In this document: piece after piece, positions 1-9,113 of the stretch
Position numbering within the stretch: position 1 is the stretch's first letter
How the letters are laid out: each line of letters starts with the position of its first letter
NCBI RefSeq assembly: GCF_001556515.1
Contig: NZ_LSJA01000109.1
Span: 1 to 64,000, forward strand
Origin: Caulobacter sp. CCH9-E1
Lineage (GTDB): Bacteria; Pseudomonadota; Alphaproteobacteria; Caulobacterales; Caulobacteraceae
Length of the DNA: 64,000 nt
Direction: 5' to 3'
Made by a program: the position numbers and the translations under genes
Notes under the pieces: generated by a model
Database searches by the model: none
Told to the model about the DNA's origin: nothing
The model's input: only the letters and a program-made list of their open reading frames with translations

Positions 1-14
1 GGCCTCTTTCGGAA

Positions 15-130
15 GCGGGTTAAAACCCCGCGCGTCGAAGGCTCACCGGATAACGAACCACGCGGAGCGTCTGGCTTCGTCGAAACGGTAATCACTACTC
101 ACACTCCGGACGAATGTCCGGGCGCTCCGC
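15..130. other. Structured non-coding stretch at the left edge
   Basis: No gene can be supported between base 1 and the first start codon at 295. The stretch holds nested inverted repeats. GCGGG/CCCGC (15-19 and 27-31) encloses a 7-base loop. A perfect 8-base pair GCGGAGCG/CGCTCCGC (62-69 and 123-130) encloses a second perfect hairpin, CCGGAC-GAAT-GTCCGG (106-121). It could be the 3' part of a small RNA or an upstream leader or terminator. It matches no RNA family that I recognise. Confidence 0.35.
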
Positions 131-294
131 ATCCCCTTCCATCCCTTCAGCGGCCCGCCGCGTGAAGCGGCGAAGTCGCGCGCCTGCACAGTTCCTGGCC
201 AAGCGAGGCCTTTCACGTCCCTCGCCCCATTGCTGACTCCCCGCGGCGCGAACCGGTGCTATGACTCCCGCGCCATTGGGGAGAGTCTTTGCTC

Positions 295-1692
295 ATGTAT
301 CGTCGCTTACTGGCCGCCTCGGCCGTTTTCGCCCTCCTGTCGGGCGCCGCCCACGCTCAAGACGTCAAGACCGCCGAAACCCTGCGCGACAAGGCCCTGC
401 TGGACCGCACCGCCTGGGACATCACCGAGGACCTGACCACCACCATCGGCCCGCGCGTCGTGGGCTCGCCGGCCATGGAGCGCGCCAAGGACTGGGCCGT
501 CGCCAAGTTCAAGGCTCTGGGCTTCACCAACATCAAGGTCGAGGAATTCGCCAAGCCGTCCTGGACGCGCGGCGAGGAGAGCGCCCAGCTGGTCGCGCCC
601 TATCCGATGAAGCTGGACATCGTGGGTCTGGGCCGCACCGTGCCGACCCCGCCCGCCGGGATCGAGGCCGAGGTCGCCCTGTTCCGCACCTACGCCGAGA
701 TGATCGCCGCCCCCGAGGGCGCGCTGAAGGGCAAGATCGCCGTCATCACCCAGCCGATGGTCCGCGCCCAGGACGGCTCGGGCTATGGCGTGGCGGGGAT
801 CTCGCGCCGCGCCGGTCCGGTCGAGGCCGCCAAGCGCGGGGCGGTGGCCCTGCTGATCCGCTCGGTCTCGACCTCTGACTCCACCGTGCCGCACACTGGC
901 ATGACCGCCTTTGGCGACCAGGTCGTCACCATTCCGGCCGCCGCCATGGGCGTGCCCGAGGCCGAGCAGCTGGAGCGCCTGGCCAAGAAGGGCCCGCTGC
1001 GCATCAAGCTGAAGCTGGCCTCGACCACCGATCCGAACGACGTGGCCTGGAACATCTCGGGCGACATCAAGGGCTCGGAAAAGCCCGACGAGATGATCGT
1101 GATCGGCGGCCACCTGGATAGCTGGGACGTCGGCACCGGCGCGCTGGACGACGCCACGGGCATCGGCATCACCACGGCCGCCGCCAAGCTGATCGGCGAC
1201 CTGCCCAAGCGTCCCAAGCGCACGATCCGCGTCGTGATGTGGGGCTCGGAGGAAAGCGGCGGCTCGTCCGAGGCCTATCTGGCCGCGCACAAGGACGAGG
1301 TCTCCAAGTTCGTCCTGGCCGGCGAAAGCGACAGCGGCGCCGATCGCATCTACGCGCTGAACCTGCCGGCCGGCGCTCTCGGCCATCCGCTGGCGACGAC
1401 CGCCGCCAACGTGCTGGCGCCGCTGAAGATCTATGTGAGCCGTCAGCCCGCCACCCATGGCGGCGCCGATATCGCGGGCCTGGAGCAGGCCGGGGTCCCG
1501 TCCTTCGCGCTGGAGCAGGACGCCAGCCGCTACTTCGACTACCACCACACCGCCGACGACACGCTGAACAAGGTCGATCCGCTGCAACTGGCCCAGAACG
1601 TCGCCGCCTGGACCAGCCTGATCTACCTGGTCGCCGACAGCGACATCGACTTCCGCGCGCTGAAGGCTGCGGCTCCGGCGGCGTCGCACTAA
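295..1692 (+). CDS. Secreted M28-family zinc metallopeptidase (carboxypeptidase Q-like)
   Basis: Predicted exported peptidase of 465 residues. Residues 1-21 form a signal peptide ending AHA before Gln. A protease-associated-like region fills the middle. The C-terminal M28 domain shows the metal ligands: GGHLDSWD (His273), a GALDD turn (bridging Asp near 285), and the catalytic pair Glu319-Glu320 in GSEES. M28 enzymes bind two zinc ions and release N- or C-terminal residues from peptides, here presumably in the periplasm. I chose ATG 295 over a TTG two codons upstream because GGGGAG (279-284) lies about ten bases before it. It sits just upstream of ddl, separated by a repeat. Confidence 0.9.
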   Translation: MYRRLLAASAVFALLSGAAHAQDVKTAETLRDKALLDRTAWDITEDLTTTIGPRVVGSPAMERAKDWAVAKFKALGFTNIKVEEFAKPSWTRGEESAQLVAPYPMKLDIVGLGRTVPTPPAGIEAEVALFRTYAEMIAAPEGALKGKIAVITQPMVRAQDGSGYGVAGISRRAGPVEAAKRGAVALLIRSVSTSDSTVPHTGMTAFGDQVVTIPAAAMGVPEAEQLERLAKKGPLRIKLKLASTTDPNDVAWNISGDIKGSEKPDEMIVIGGHLDSWDVGTGALDDATGIGITTAAAKLIGDLPKRPKRTIRVVMWGSEESGGSSEAYLAAHKDEVSKFVLAGESDSGADRIYALNLPAGALGHPLATTAANVLAPLKIYVSRQPATHGGADIAGLEQAGVPSFALEQDASRYFDYHHTADDTLNKVDPLQLAQNVAAWTSLIYLVADSDIDFRALKAAAPAASH

Positions 1693-1711
1693 GCGTCCAC
1701 AACTTGGCTCT

Positions 1712-1846
1712 CCCTTCCCCCTTTGATGGGGGAAGGGCAGGGATGGGGGTGTTGGCACGGCCTGTCCGCCTCTCTAGGAAGGGCGGTAAGGCGTCCGACG
1801 CGGCGCGATCACCCCCCACCCAACCCTCCCCCATCGAGGGGGAGGG
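1712..1846. repeat. Composite intergenic repeat: hairpin, long-range stem, hairpin
   Basis: A 10-bp perfect hairpin (CCCTTCCCCC at 1712-1721 with 1728-1737) and a 9-bp perfect hairpin (CCCTCCCCC at 1824-1832 with 1838-1846) flank a spacer. Inside them GGGGGTG (1745-1751) can pair with CACCCCC (1810-1816). A second copy with the same architecture lies at 47866-47977. It separates the M28 gene from ddl, and its right purine-rich arm lies 17-25 bases before the ddl start. Confidence 0.75.
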
Positions 1847-1862
1847 CTTCTTAGAGCGCCCC

Positions 1863-2822
1863 ATGACCGACCAGCCCCTCTCCGGCCGCCACATCGCCGT
1901 CCTGCTGGGCGGGCCCTCGTCGGAACGCAAGGTCAGCCTGGTCTCGGGCGCCGCCTGCGCCGACGCGCTGGAACGGCTGGGGGCCAAGGTCACGCGGATC
2001 GACGCCGGGCCCGACATCGCCCAGGTGCTGACGGCGGCCAAGCCCGATCTCGTCTTCAACGCCTTGCACGGCGAATGGGGCGAGGACGGCTGCGTCCAGG
2101 GCGTGCTCGAGACGCTGAAGCTGCCCTACACCCACTCCGGCGTGCTGGCCTCGGCCCTGGCGATGGACAAGGCCAAGGCCAAGGCCGTGCTGGCGGCGGC
2201 CGGCGTGATCGTCCCCGGCGGCGGCCTGTTCAACCGTCATGACGTCGCCCGCGACCACGTCCTTCCACCGCCCTACGTGGTCAAGCCGAACGCCGAGGGC
2301 TCCTCGGTCGGCGTCTTCATCGTCAAGGAAGGCGCCAACCGTCCGCCGGAAGAACTCGCTTCGCCAAGCTGGACTTATGGCGAGGAGGTCATGGTCGAGC
2401 CCTATGTCCGAGGCCTCGAACTGGCGGTCGCGGTGATGGGTGAGGCGAATGGTCCCAGAGCCCTCGCGGTTACCGATATTCGTGCATCCACAGGTTTTTA
2501 TGACTACGAGGCCAAGTACTCGGAAGGCGGCTCGATCCACGTCCTGCCGGCCCCAATCCCTGATGGCGTAAGGGATCGCGCCATGCGGATGGCGGAATTG
2601 GCGCATACCGCTCTTGGTTGTCGAAGTGTGACTCGGTCCGACCTTCGTTATGACGACATTAACGACATTCTGGTCCTTCTAGAGGTCAATACGCAGCCCG
2701 GCATGACTCCGACCTCGCTCGCACCCGAGCAGGCCGCCCACGTCGGGATTCCGTTTGATCAGTTGGTTCTATGGATCGTGGAGGACGCTTATGCCCGCCG
2801 TAACGCGGGGGGGACCGCCTAA
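1863..2822 (+). CDS. ddl: D-alanine--D-alanine ligase
   Basis: Cytoplasmic ATP-grasp ligase that makes the D-Ala-D-Ala dipeptide for peptidoglycan precursors. The 319 residues match the family's usual length. Visible motifs are [16 protein letters not shown] at the N-terminus, [11 protein letters not shown], the ATP-grasp core around [14 protein letters not shown], and the C-terminal metal-binding [11 protein letters not shown]. It heads a ddl-ftsQ-ftsA cluster, and ftsQ begins inside its last 32 bases. From about 2440 the codon use becomes less GC-rich (ATT, GTT, TTT, CGT), which fits regulatory DNA embedded in the coding sequence. The start codon is preceded by the purine arm of a repeat rather than a classical close Shine-Dalgarno. 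Confidence 0.95.
   Translation: MTDQPLSGRHIAVLLGGPSSERKVSLVSGAACADALERLGAKVTRIDAGPDIAQVLTAAKPDLVFNALHGEWGEDGCVQGVLETLKLPYTHSGVLASALAMDKAKAKAVLAAAGVIVPGGGLFNRHDVARDHVLPPPYVVKPNAEGSSVGVFIVKEGANRPPEELASPSWTYGEEVMVEPYVRGLELAVAVMGEANGPRALAVTDIRASTGFYDYEAKYSEGGSIHVLPAPIPDGVRDRAMRMAELAHTALGCRSVTRSDLRYDDINDILVLLEVNTQPGMTPTSLAPEQAAHVGIPFDQLVLWIVEDAYARRNAGGTA
2630..2709 (+). promoter_or_regulatory. Candidate ftsQA promoter region inside ddl: CtrA-like box and two GANTC sites
   Basis: TTAT-N7-TTAAC at 2648-2663 differs from the CtrA consensus TTAA-N7-TTAAC by one base. CcrM methylation sites GACTC lie at 2630-2634 and 2705-2709. The ftsQ start is about 130 bases downstream. In Caulobacter crescentus CtrA is known to activate ftsQA; that this segment carries the promoter here is inferred. 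Confidence 0.55.
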
Positions 2823-3699
2823 GCCTAGGCGACCCCGGGCCGAAGCGCCCGCAAGTCCGAGCAAGGGTCGGGGCGCGCCGCGTGGCGCTCAGCCGGCCGC
2901 CAAGCTGCACGCCGCCAAGGGCGTGGGCCTCTCGCCCACGGTCGCCCTTAGCGTCGCGGGCGCGGCCTTGGGTCTCGGATTGGTGGTGATGTTGGCCACA
3001 GGGCACCGCGCCGAGCGTATCGGCGCGGCGATGGCGCATGGCGTCGACGGCGCGTTCGCTTCCGCCGGGTTCAAGCTGAAGACCGTCCACATCCGTGGGG
3101 CGTCTTCGACCGCCCAGGCTGACATCCTGAAGGCCTCGGGCCTTTACCTCGACCAGCCGACGCTGGGCATGGACCTGGCGGGCGTCCGCCAGCGGGTGCA
3201 GGGCGTGGGCTGGGTCAAGGACGTCCAGGTGGTGCGGATGCTGCCCGACACCGTGCTGATCTCCGTCCAGGAGCGGCCGGCTTTGGCGGTCTGGCAGAAC
3301 CAGGGCCGGATGAAGGTGATCGACGCCGAGGGGCGGGTGATCAACGAGGCGGACCCCGCGCGCTTCCCCCAGCTGCCGCTGGTGGTGGGGCAGGGCGCCG
3401 ACCAGGCCGCGGGCCTGATCCTGCCGGCGGTGGCCTCGCGTCCGCGCCTTCGGGATCGGCTCGAGGCGATGGTGCGGGTGGACGACCGCCGCTGGGATCT
3501 TCGGTTGAAGGACGGATCGCTGATCCAGCTTCCGGCCATTGACGAAGAATCCGCGCTGATTCAATTGGATCAGCTCGACCAGCGGCAGAGAATCCTCGAC
3601 ATGGGTTTCGCGCGGATCGATCTGCGCGACCCCGAAATGGTGGCTGTGAGACCTCGTGACGCCGCGCTGCCTGGGCAGCCCGCGGCGAACGGGGCGTAA
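2791..3699 (+). CDS. ftsQ: Cell division protein FtsQ
   Basis: Bitopic inner-membrane divisome protein that links early and late division proteins. Its 302 residues comprise a basic, Pro-rich cytoplasmic tail (1-45), one transmembrane helix (about 50-70), a POTRA domain opening with [12 protein letters not shown], and the FtsQ/DivIB domain. ATG 2791 was chosen because GGAGG (2780-2784) sits seven bases upstream. An earlier TTG would add a dozen unrelated residues. The gene overlaps ddl by 32 bases and precedes ftsA by 30, so translation is probably coupled. Confidence 0.93.
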   Translation: MPAVTRGGPPKPRRPRAEAPASPSKGRGAPRGAQPAAKLHAAKGVGLSPTVALSVAGAALGLGLVVMLATGHRAERIGAAMAHGVDGAFASAGFKLKTVHIRGASSTAQADILKASGLYLDQPTLGMDLAGVRQRVQGVGWVKDVQVVRMLPDTVLISVQERPALAVWQNQGRMKVIDAEGRVINEADPARFPQLPLVVGQGADQAAGLILPAVASRPRLRDRLEAMVRVDDRRWDLRLKDGSLIQLPAIDEESALIQLDQLDQRQRILDMGFARIDLRDPEMVAVRPRDAALPGQPAANGA

Positions 3700-3729
3700 T
3701 GTGGTTGATGGGCTGAGGTGACGATAGCG

Positions 3730-5055
3730 ATGTCGCGAATGGAGGACCGGAAACAGGCTCGCGAGGGCCTGAAGGCGACGCTTGTGCGCCAGCCCGCCAT
3801 CGCGGCCGTCGACCTGGGCGCGTCCAAGGTGACGTGCTTCATCATGAAGCCCGACGGCATCCACCGCGAGCACCGCACCCTGACGACCTCGGGCGTCGGC
3901 TATGTCCAGTCGCGCGGCGTGCGCGGCGGCGCGATCGTCAATCTGGACGAGGCCGCCCAGGCGATCGCTCAAGCCGTCGAGCGCGCCGAGACCGTGGCCG
4001 GCGTCAACGTCCAGGGCGTCAGCGTCTGCACCGCTGGCGGCCAGCTGGCCAGCCACCGCGTCCACGCCCAGGTCTCGCTGGGCGCCCGCCCGATCTCGGA
4101 CGGCGACCTGTCGCGCGCCATCGCTTCGGCCCTGGCCCAGGTTCGCATTCCGGGCCGCAAGCCGATCCACCTGCTGCCGATCGCCTGGTCGGTCGACGGC
4201 CAGCGCGGCATCCGCGACCCGCGCGCCATGTTCGGACGCTCGCTGGGACTGGAGCTGCTGGTCGTCTCGGTCAACGAGAACATCTTCCACACCCTGGCTC
4301 ACTGCGTCGAACGCGCTCACCTGTCGTTCGAGGGCATCGTCGCCGCGCCGTTCGCCTCGGCCCTGGCGGCCCTGGAAGAGGACGAGATGGACCTGGGCGC
4401 CGTCTGCATCGACATGGGGGGCGGCTCGACCTCGGTGGCGGTGTTCAACAACGGCGCGCTCTGCCACGTCGACAGCTTGGCCGTCGGCGGCGGGCACGTC
4501 ACGCAGGACATCGCGCGCGGCCTGCAGACCTCAGTGGTCGGCGCCGAGCGCATCAAGACCCTGCACGGCAGCGCCATCGCCTCGGCCAACGAGGATCGCG
4601 AGATGATCGAGGCGCCGCCGCGCGGCGACGATCCGGGCGCGGGTCCGGTGATCGCCCCGCGCAGCTTGCTCAAGGGCATCATCCAGCCGCGCGTCGAGGA
4701 GACGCTGGAACTGTTGCGCGAACGCCTGAAGGCCTCTGGCGCGCCGGTCGAGCCGGGCGCGGGCATCGTCCTGACCGGCGGCGCCAGCCAGCTGGCCGGG
4801 GTGCGCGAAGTGGCCGTGCGCGTGTTCGATCGCCCGGTGCGCCTGGGCCGTCCGCGTCGCGTGCCCCACTTGGCCGACGCCGCCTCCGGCCCGGCCTTCT
4901 GCGCCGCCGCCGGCACGCTGCACCGCACGGCCTTTGGTCCGCGCGAAGCCGTCTCGTCGAAGGCCCTGGCCGGCGGCGTCGCCCGCAAGCGTCCCCTGGA
5001 TCCGAACGCCAGCCCCATTTCGCGCGCCGCCGCCTGGCTGCGCGACAACCTCTAG
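3730..5055 (+). CDS. ftsA: Cell division actin-like ATPase FtsA
   Basis: Actin-fold protein that anchors FtsZ filaments to the inner membrane and recruits later divisome proteins. The 441 residues show the phosphate-1 loop AVDLGASKVTCF, the phosphate-2 motif CIDMGGGSTSVAVF, the adenosine motif IVLTGGASQLAG, and a C-terminal amphipathic membrane-targeting helix (SRAAAWLRDNL). The ATG at 3730 follows an AGGTG Shine-Dalgarno at 3715-3719, so it is preferred over a GTG at 3718. It lies directly after ftsQ and ends in a strong terminator, which leaves ftsZ to its own promoter. Confidence 0.95.
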   Translation: MSRMEDRKQAREGLKATLVRQPAIAAVDLGASKVTCFIMKPDGIHREHRTLTTSGVGYVQSRGVRGGAIVNLDEAAQAIAQAVERAETVAGVNVQGVSVCTAGGQLASHRVHAQVSLGARPISDGDLSRAIASALAQVRIPGRKPIHLLPIAWSVDGQRGIRDPRAMFGRSLGLELLVVSVNENIFHTLAHCVERAHLSFEGIVAAPFASALAALEEDEMDLGAVCIDMGGGSTSVAVFNNGALCHVDSLAVGGGHVTQDIARGLQTSVVGAERIKTLHGSAIASANEDREMIEAPPRGDDPGAGPVIAPRSLLKGIIQPRVEETLELLRERLKASGAPVEPGAGIVLTGGASQLAGVREVAVRVFDRPVRLGRPRRVPHLADAASGPAFCAAAGTLHRTAFGPREAVSSKALAGGVARKRPLDPNASPISRAAAWLRDNL

Positions 5056-5112
5056 GTCGAGGCTGCTTCGGCCTTCAAACCTTAAGCGTGATTAACTCTA
5101 CTGTTTAACTTT

Positions 5113-5148
5113 AAAGGCCCCTCCGAGCACCTCGGGCGGGCCTTTTTT
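5113..5148 (+). terminator. Intrinsic terminator after ftsA
   Basis: An imperfect stem (AAAGGCCC...CCGAG with CTCGG...GGGCCTT) is followed by six T residues. It separates ftsQA transcription from ftsZ. Confidence 0.85.
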
Positions 5149-5428
5149 GCTGCTCAAAGCGTGGCTATTCGCCAGAATAGAGACTCAGCGGCGTTCGGTC
5201 GCAGATGTCTGTGGACGCCGTCAGGACCCTTGGTTCGCTTGGGTTTTCTGTTGATAGACCACAATTTATCCCAAGGCCGCGCTCGACCGGACCCCGACTC
5301 AGATTATGCAGTTAACTGCCGATTAACGATGGTGGTTGTTCTGTTAACACGATCGTCGAGGCATCCCCGGCGATTGGGTGTCGCCGAGGTCTAATTTGAC
5401 GATTTCGGCGTAAGGACGCGAGGGTCCC
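5149..5428 (+). other. ftsZ upstream control region (non-coding)
   Basis: The ftsA-ftsZ gap (5056-5428) has no gene. After the terminator it carries GACTC methylation sites at 5182-5186 and 5296-5300, a perfect CtrA box at 5312-5327, an additional GTTAAC at 5342-5347, and a poor DnaA-box-like TTATCCCAA at 5266-5274. This is the expected layout for a cell-cycle-controlled ftsZ promoter. Confidence 0.75.
5312..5327 (+). promoter_or_regulatory. CtrA binding box upstream of ftsZ
   Basis: TTAA-CTGCCGA-TTAAC is an exact match to the full CtrA consensus TTAA-N7-TTAAC. In Caulobacter crescentus CtrA represses ftsZ in swarmer cells, so the same role is inferred here. The CcrM site at 5296-5300 lies 12 bases upstream. 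Confidence 0.85.
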
Positions 5429-6976
5429 ATGGCTATTTCTCTTTCCGCGCCGCGTACGACCGAGCTGAAGCCGCGCATCGTGGTCTTTGGTGTTGGCGGC
5501 GCTGGCGGTAACGCCGTGAACAACATGATCGAGGCGGGCCTCGAGGGTGTCGAGTTCGTGGTGGCCAACACCGACGCGCAGCAGCTGCAGTTCGCCAAGA
5601 CCGATCGGCGGATCCAGCTGGGCGTGCAAGTGACGCAAGGCCTAGGCGCCGGCGCGCACCCGGAAGTGGGCATGAGCGCCGCGGAAGAGTCCTTCCCCGA
5701 GATCGGCGAGCACCTCGATGGCGCGCACATGGTGTTCATCACCGCCGGCATGGGCGGCGGCACCGGCACCGGCGCGGCGCCGATCATCGCCAAGTGCGCT
5801 CGCGAGCGCGGCATCCTGACCGTCGGCGTCGTGACCAAGCCCTTCCACTTCGAAGGCCGTCACCGCATGCGCCTGGCCGACAGCGGCATCCAGGAGCTGC
5901 AGCGCTACGTCGACACCCTCATCGTCATTCCGAACCAGAACCTGTTCCGCGTCGCCAACGAGCGCACGACCTTCGCCGAAGCCTTCGGCATGGCCGACCA
6001 GGTGCTGCACTCGGGCGTCCGCTCGATCACCGACCTGATGGTCCTGCCGGGCCTGATCAACCTCGACTTCGCCGACGTCCGCACGGTCATGACCGAGATG
6101 GGCAAGGCGATGATGGGCACCGGCGAGGGCGCCGGCGAAGACCGCGCCCTGATGGCCGCCCAGAACGCCATCGCCAACCCGCTGCTGGACGAAGTCTCGC
6201 TGAAGGGCGCCAAGGCCGTGCTGGTCAACGTGACCGGCGGCATGGACATGACCCTGCTGGAAGTCGACGAGGCCGCCAACGCGATCTCGGACCAGGTCGA
6301 TCCGGAAGCCAACATCATCTTCGGCGCGGCCTTCGATCCGTCGCTGGAAGGCGTGATCCGCGTGTCCGTGGTCGCCACCGGCATGGACGGCGCCTCGATC
6401 GCCCAGATTGAGCCCAAGCCCGTCACCCGCAACACCACGACCCAGCCGCTGATCGCCGACACGGCCCGCGCCCCGGCGCCGCAGCCGGAACCGGCTCGTC
6501 CGACCGCCCGCTATGAAGCCGCGCGTCCGGCGGAACGCCCCTCCACGGCGTTCTCTTCGGCCTTCGCTCCGGCGCCGGAACCTGCGCCGGCTCCCGAGCC
6601 CGAGATCGTCATGTCCGCGCCCCAGTCGGAGCCGGAAGCCGAGCTCTACTACGATGAGCCGACCGTCGCCGAGGAACCGCGCGTGGCCCGGCAGGTGAAC
6701 CGCATCGTCGACCCGCTGGTCGACGAGGTCGCCGAAGAGCCGCTGTTCTCGGACAGCAGCAACTACTACGAAGAGCGTCGTCCGCAGAAGCAAGGCGGTT
6801 GGCTTTCGATGTTCGGCGGTGGTCGTCAACGCTACGAGCAGCAGGCCTCGGCCCCGCAGCCGCAGGCTCGCACGACCCAGAGCGTCCGCCCGCAGCTGGC
6901 GCCGGTTGAAACGCCGCAGACCGACGACGGCGAGGACCTGGAAATCCCGTCCTTCCTGCGTCGCCTGGCCAACTGA
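5429..6976 (+). CDS. ftsZ: Cell division tubulin homologue FtsZ
   Basis: GTP-dependent tubulin-fold protein that polymerises into the Z-ring. The 515 residues contain the N-terminal nucleotide loop [13 protein letters not shown], the signature GGGTGTGA, and a tubulin C-terminal domain to about residue 320. A long Pro/Ala/Glu-rich linker follows (about 330-500), then the conserved C-terminal peptide [11 protein letters not shown] that binds FtsA and other partners. The long linker is typical of Caulobacter FtsZ. The start has AAGGA upstream (5412-5416). The gene has its own promoter region and terminator, so it is a single unit. Confidence 0.97.
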   Translation: MAISLSAPRTTELKPRIVVFGVGGAGGNAVNNMIEAGLEGVEFVVANTDAQQLQFAKTDRRIQLGVQVTQGLGAGAHPEVGMSAAEESFPEIGEHLDGAHMVFITAGMGGGTGTGAAPIIAKCARERGILTVGVVTKPFHFEGRHRMRLADSGIQELQRYVDTLIVIPNQNLFRVANERTTFAEAFGMADQVLHSGVRSITDLMVLPGLINLDFADVRTVMTEMGKAMMGTGEGAGEDRALMAAQNAIANPLLDEVSLKGAKAVLVNVTGGMDMTLLEVDEAANAISDQVDPEANIIFGAAFDPSLEGVIRVSVVATGMDGASIAQIEPKPVTRNTTTQPLIADTARAPAPQPEPARPTARYEAARPAERPSTAFSSAFAPAPEPAPAPEPEIVMSAPQSEPEAELYYDEPTVAEEPRVARQVNRIVDPLVDEVAEEPLFSDSSNYYEERRPQKQGGWLSMFGGGRQRYEQQASAPQPQARTTQSVRPQLAPVETPQTDDGEDLEIPSFLRRLAN

Positions 6977-7015
6977 AGAGGCGACCCCAAGCGGGGACCT
7001 AGATAATAGCCGAAG

Positions 7016-7043
7016 CGCCCCGGAGGAGACTCCGGGGCGTTTT
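7016..7043 (+). terminator. Intrinsic terminator after ftsZ
   Basis: A perfect 10-bp stem (CGCCCCGGAG at 7016-7025 with 7030-7039), a GAGA tetraloop and four T residues. Confidence 0.9.
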
Positions 7044-7069
7044 GCATTCGAGGCCTTAGTCACCCATAG

Positions 7070-7133
7070 TGTTATAACATAACATTTCTGTTGAGCTGGA
7101 TTTGGCGAAGCGCTAGTGGTGTTACATTGTAAC
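7070..7133 (+). promoter_or_regulatory. Two Zur-like palindromic operators
   Basis: TGTTAT-AAC-ATAACA (7070-7084) closely resembles Zur boxes. GTTAC-ATT-GTAAC (7121-7133) is a second palindrome ending 13 bases before the next start codon. Both precede a COG0523 GTPase, a gene class often derepressed by Zur under zinc limitation. Control by Zur is inferred from the motif. Confidence 0.65.
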
Positions 7134-7146
7134 GCAAGAGGCGCGC

Positions 7147-8370
7147 GTGACCGTCCAAGCTCCCAAGCCTTCCGGCCGTATCGATCGCCGTCTGCCCGTG
7201 ACCGTCCTCTCGGGCTTCCTGGGCGCCGGTAAGACCACGCTTCTGAACCATGTGCTGGCCAACCGCGAGGGCAAGAAGGTCGCGGTCATCGTCAACGACA
7301 TGAGCGAGGTGAACATCGACGCGGCTCTGGTCGCGGAGGGCGGCGCCAACCTGTCGCGCACGGACGAGACCCTGGTCGAGATGTCGAACGGCTGCATCTG
7401 CTGCACCCTACGCGACGACCTGCTCAAGGAGGTGCGCCGCTTGGCGGCCGAGCGCCGTTTCGACTACCTGTTGATCGAGTCCACGGGCGTCTCCGAGCCG
7501 ATGCCGGTCGCCGCGACTTTCGACTTTCGCGACGAGGCCGACCAGAGCCTGTCGGACGTGGCGCGGCTGGACACCATGGTCACGGTCGTCGACGCCTTCA
7601 ACTTCCTGCGAGACTATGGCTCGCGCGACAGCCTCGCCGATCGCGGCGAGACGGCGGGGGAGGGCGACGAGCGGACAGTTGTCGACTTGCTGGTCGAGCA
7701 GATCGAGTTCGCCGACGTCATCGTGCTGAACAAGGCCGACCTGGTGTCCGCGGAGGACCTGGGCCGCCTCGAGGCGATCATCGCGACCTTCAATCCGCAG
7801 GCGCGGATCGTCCGCTCGGAACGCGGCGGCGTCGCCCTGGACGACGTGCTGGACACCGGCCTGTTCGATCCTGTTCGGGCCGAAGGCGCGGCGGGCTGGC
7901 AGAAGGCGCTGATGGGCGAGGTGCTGCCCGAGACCGAGGAGTACGGCATCAGCCACTTCGTCTACCGGGCGTCCAAGCCGTTCCATCCGGAGAAGCTGAA
8001 AGCCTGGCTCGACAGTGAGTGGCCAGGGGTCATCCGATCCAAGGGCTTCGTTTGGCTGGCCACCCGCTATGATCGCGTCGGCGGCTGGAGCCAGGCCGGC
8101 GCGGTCACACAGTTCGGCCCGCATGGCCGCTGGTGGGCCAGCGCGCCTGAAGACTACTGGCCCGAAGATCCGGCCTGGCGCGCGGCGATCCAGAAGGTCT
8201 GGAAGCCGATCCACGGCGACCGTCGCCAGGAGATCGTGCTGATCGGCCAGAACATGGACCACGAGGCCCTGACGCGAGGCTTCGACGCCTGCCTGCTATC
8301 AGACCTCCAGTTCGGTTTCGGCCCCAAAGCCTGGGCCAAGCTGCCGGACCCGTTTCCGCGATGGAGCTGA
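7147..8370 (+). CDS. COG0523 (CobW/ZNG1-type) GTPase, probable zinc metallochaperone
   Basis: G3E-family GTPase of 407 residues that probably delivers zinc to client proteins when zinc is scarce. Residues 23-31 form the Walker A loop [13 protein letters not shown] at 83-86 is the family's CXCC metal-binding motif. ESTGVSEP and NKADL follow, and the C-terminal CobW domain covers roughly residues 255-390. The GTG start at 7147 has AAGAGG (7136-7141) upstream. Two Zur-like palindromes in front support zinc control rather than a cobalamin role. A small ORF overlaps its 3' end. Confidence 0.85.
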   Translation: MTVQAPKPSGRIDRRLPVTVLSGFLGAGKTTLLNHVLANREGKKVAVIVNDMSEVNIDAALVAEGGANLSRTDETLVEMSNGCICCTLRDDLLKEVRRLAAERRFDYLLIESTGVSEPMPVAATFDFRDEADQSLSDVARLDTMVTVVDAFNFLRDYGSRDSLADRGETAGEGDERTVVDLLVEQIEFADVIVLNKADLVSAEDLGRLEAIIATFNPQARIVRSERGGVALDDVLDTGLFDPVRAEGAAGWQKALMGEVLPETEEYGISHFVYRASKPFHPEKLKAWLDSEWPGVIRSKGFVWLATRYDRVGGWSQAGAVTQFGPHGRWWASAPEDYWPEDPAWRAAIQKVWKPIHGDRRQEIVLIGQNMDHEALTRGFDACLLSDLQFGFGPKAWAKLPDPFPRWS

Positions 8371-8543
8371 ACCTGAGCGACGACGCGGCCAACGACGACT
8401 TCCAGGAGCCCCCGGCGGCCTGGGTGGCGCAACGGTTTGGCGTCTGCCTGGAAGAGGCGGAGTGGGTGCTGGTGCTCTATCGGTTCCAGGCGCTGTATCC
8501 GGACGGGCCGGAGCCGGGGCGGTTCTATTGCGAGGCGCTGTAA
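8361..8543 (+). CDS. Small acidic hypothetical protein coupled to the COG0523 GTPase
   Basis: A 60-residue ORF whose ATG lies ten bases inside the end of the GTPase gene, an arrangement typical of translational coupling. The product is acidic, begins [13 protein letters not shown] and contains [20 protein letters not shown], which looks like an amphipathic helix. I recognise no family. The sequence is not the Arg/Pro-rich composition of spurious frames in this GC-rich DNA, so it is probably translated. If real, it should share the zinc-responsive promoter. Confidence 0.6.
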   Translation: MELNLSDDAANDDFQEPPAAWVAQRFGVCLEEAEWVLVLYRFQALYPDGPEPGRFYCEAL

Positions 8544-8585
8544 CGCGCTTATCGTCTCGCCTGGCGGTTGTTTTCGCGCTAGCCA

Positions 8586-8604
8586 GTCATTTCATGCCAA
8601 TGAC
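8586..8604 (+). promoter_or_regulatory. Candidate operator before the Lrp-type gene
   Basis: The perfect 6-bp arms GTCATT and AATGAC flank a 7-base spacer containing part of TGCCAA. The same TGCCAA half-site recurs in the palindrome at 9114-9127. It lies 18 bases before the regulator's start, suggesting autoregulation. Confidence 0.45.
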
Positions 8605-8622
8605 AGGCGAAAAGCGGTCACG

Positions 8623-9093
8623 ATGAAGCTCACCCGCGCCGACCGAAAGATCCTCCAGATCCTGCAGGAGGACGGCAAGATCTCGAACGTCGAGCTGGCC
8701 GAACGGGTAGGGCTGTCGCCGAGTCCCTGCCTGCGGCGGGTCAAGCAACTGGAGGCCTCGGGTCTGATCAGCGGCTATGTCGCGCTGCTGGATCGCCGCA
8801 AGGCCAAGCTGGACGTGCTGGCCTATGTGGAAGTGCAGGTCGATCGCCATAGCGAGGAAGCCGCCGAGGCCTTCAAGCAGGCGGTGCTGCGCGAGCCCGA
8901 GGTGGTCGGCTGCTACGTGATGACGGGGGGCTACGACTACCTGTTGAAGGTCGCGGTGCCGAACCTCGACGCCTATGCCGACTTCACCATGAAGCGCCTC
9001 TTGAAGATGCCGGCCGTGAAGGACATCCGCTCGTCGTTCGTGCTCGACACGCTGAAGGATTCCACCGCCCTGCCGCTGGACTATCTGGACTGA
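8623..9093 (+). CDS. Lrp/AsnC-family transcriptional regulator
   Basis: A 156-residue regulator with an N-terminal winged helix-turn-helix (KISNVELAERVGLSPSPCLRRVKQLE, about 19-44, read in two halves) and a C-terminal RAM ligand-binding domain (from about residue 65). Family members form octamers that sense amino acids. It is co-oriented with, and 132 bases upstream of, the tyrosine catabolic operon, so it is probably that operon's aromatic amino-acid-responsive regulator. The ATG at 8623 is where the family homology begins. An in-frame upstream extension is Arg/Cys-rich and not credible. Confidence 0.88.
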   Translation: MKLTRADRKILQILQEDGKISNVELAERVGLSPSPCLRRVKQLEASGLISGYVALLDRRKAKLDVLAYVEVQVDRHSEEAAEAFKQAVLREPEVVGCYVMTGGYDYLLKVAVPNLDAYADFTMKRLLKMPAVKDIRSSFVLDTLKDSTALPLDYLD

Positions 9094-9113
9094 TCACTTT
9101 GATGAAGATCAAG

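Noticed and set aside
15..31. T-arm-like hairpin suggesting the 3' end of a tRNA or tmRNA
   Set aside because: The 5-bp stem and 7-base loop fit in size, but the loop TTAAAAC lacks the conserved TTC pattern, and no acceptor stem or CCA follows.
5266..5274. DnaA box in the ftsZ promoter region
   Set aside because: TTATCCCAA misses two of the conserved positions of TTATNCACA, so it is noted only as weak.
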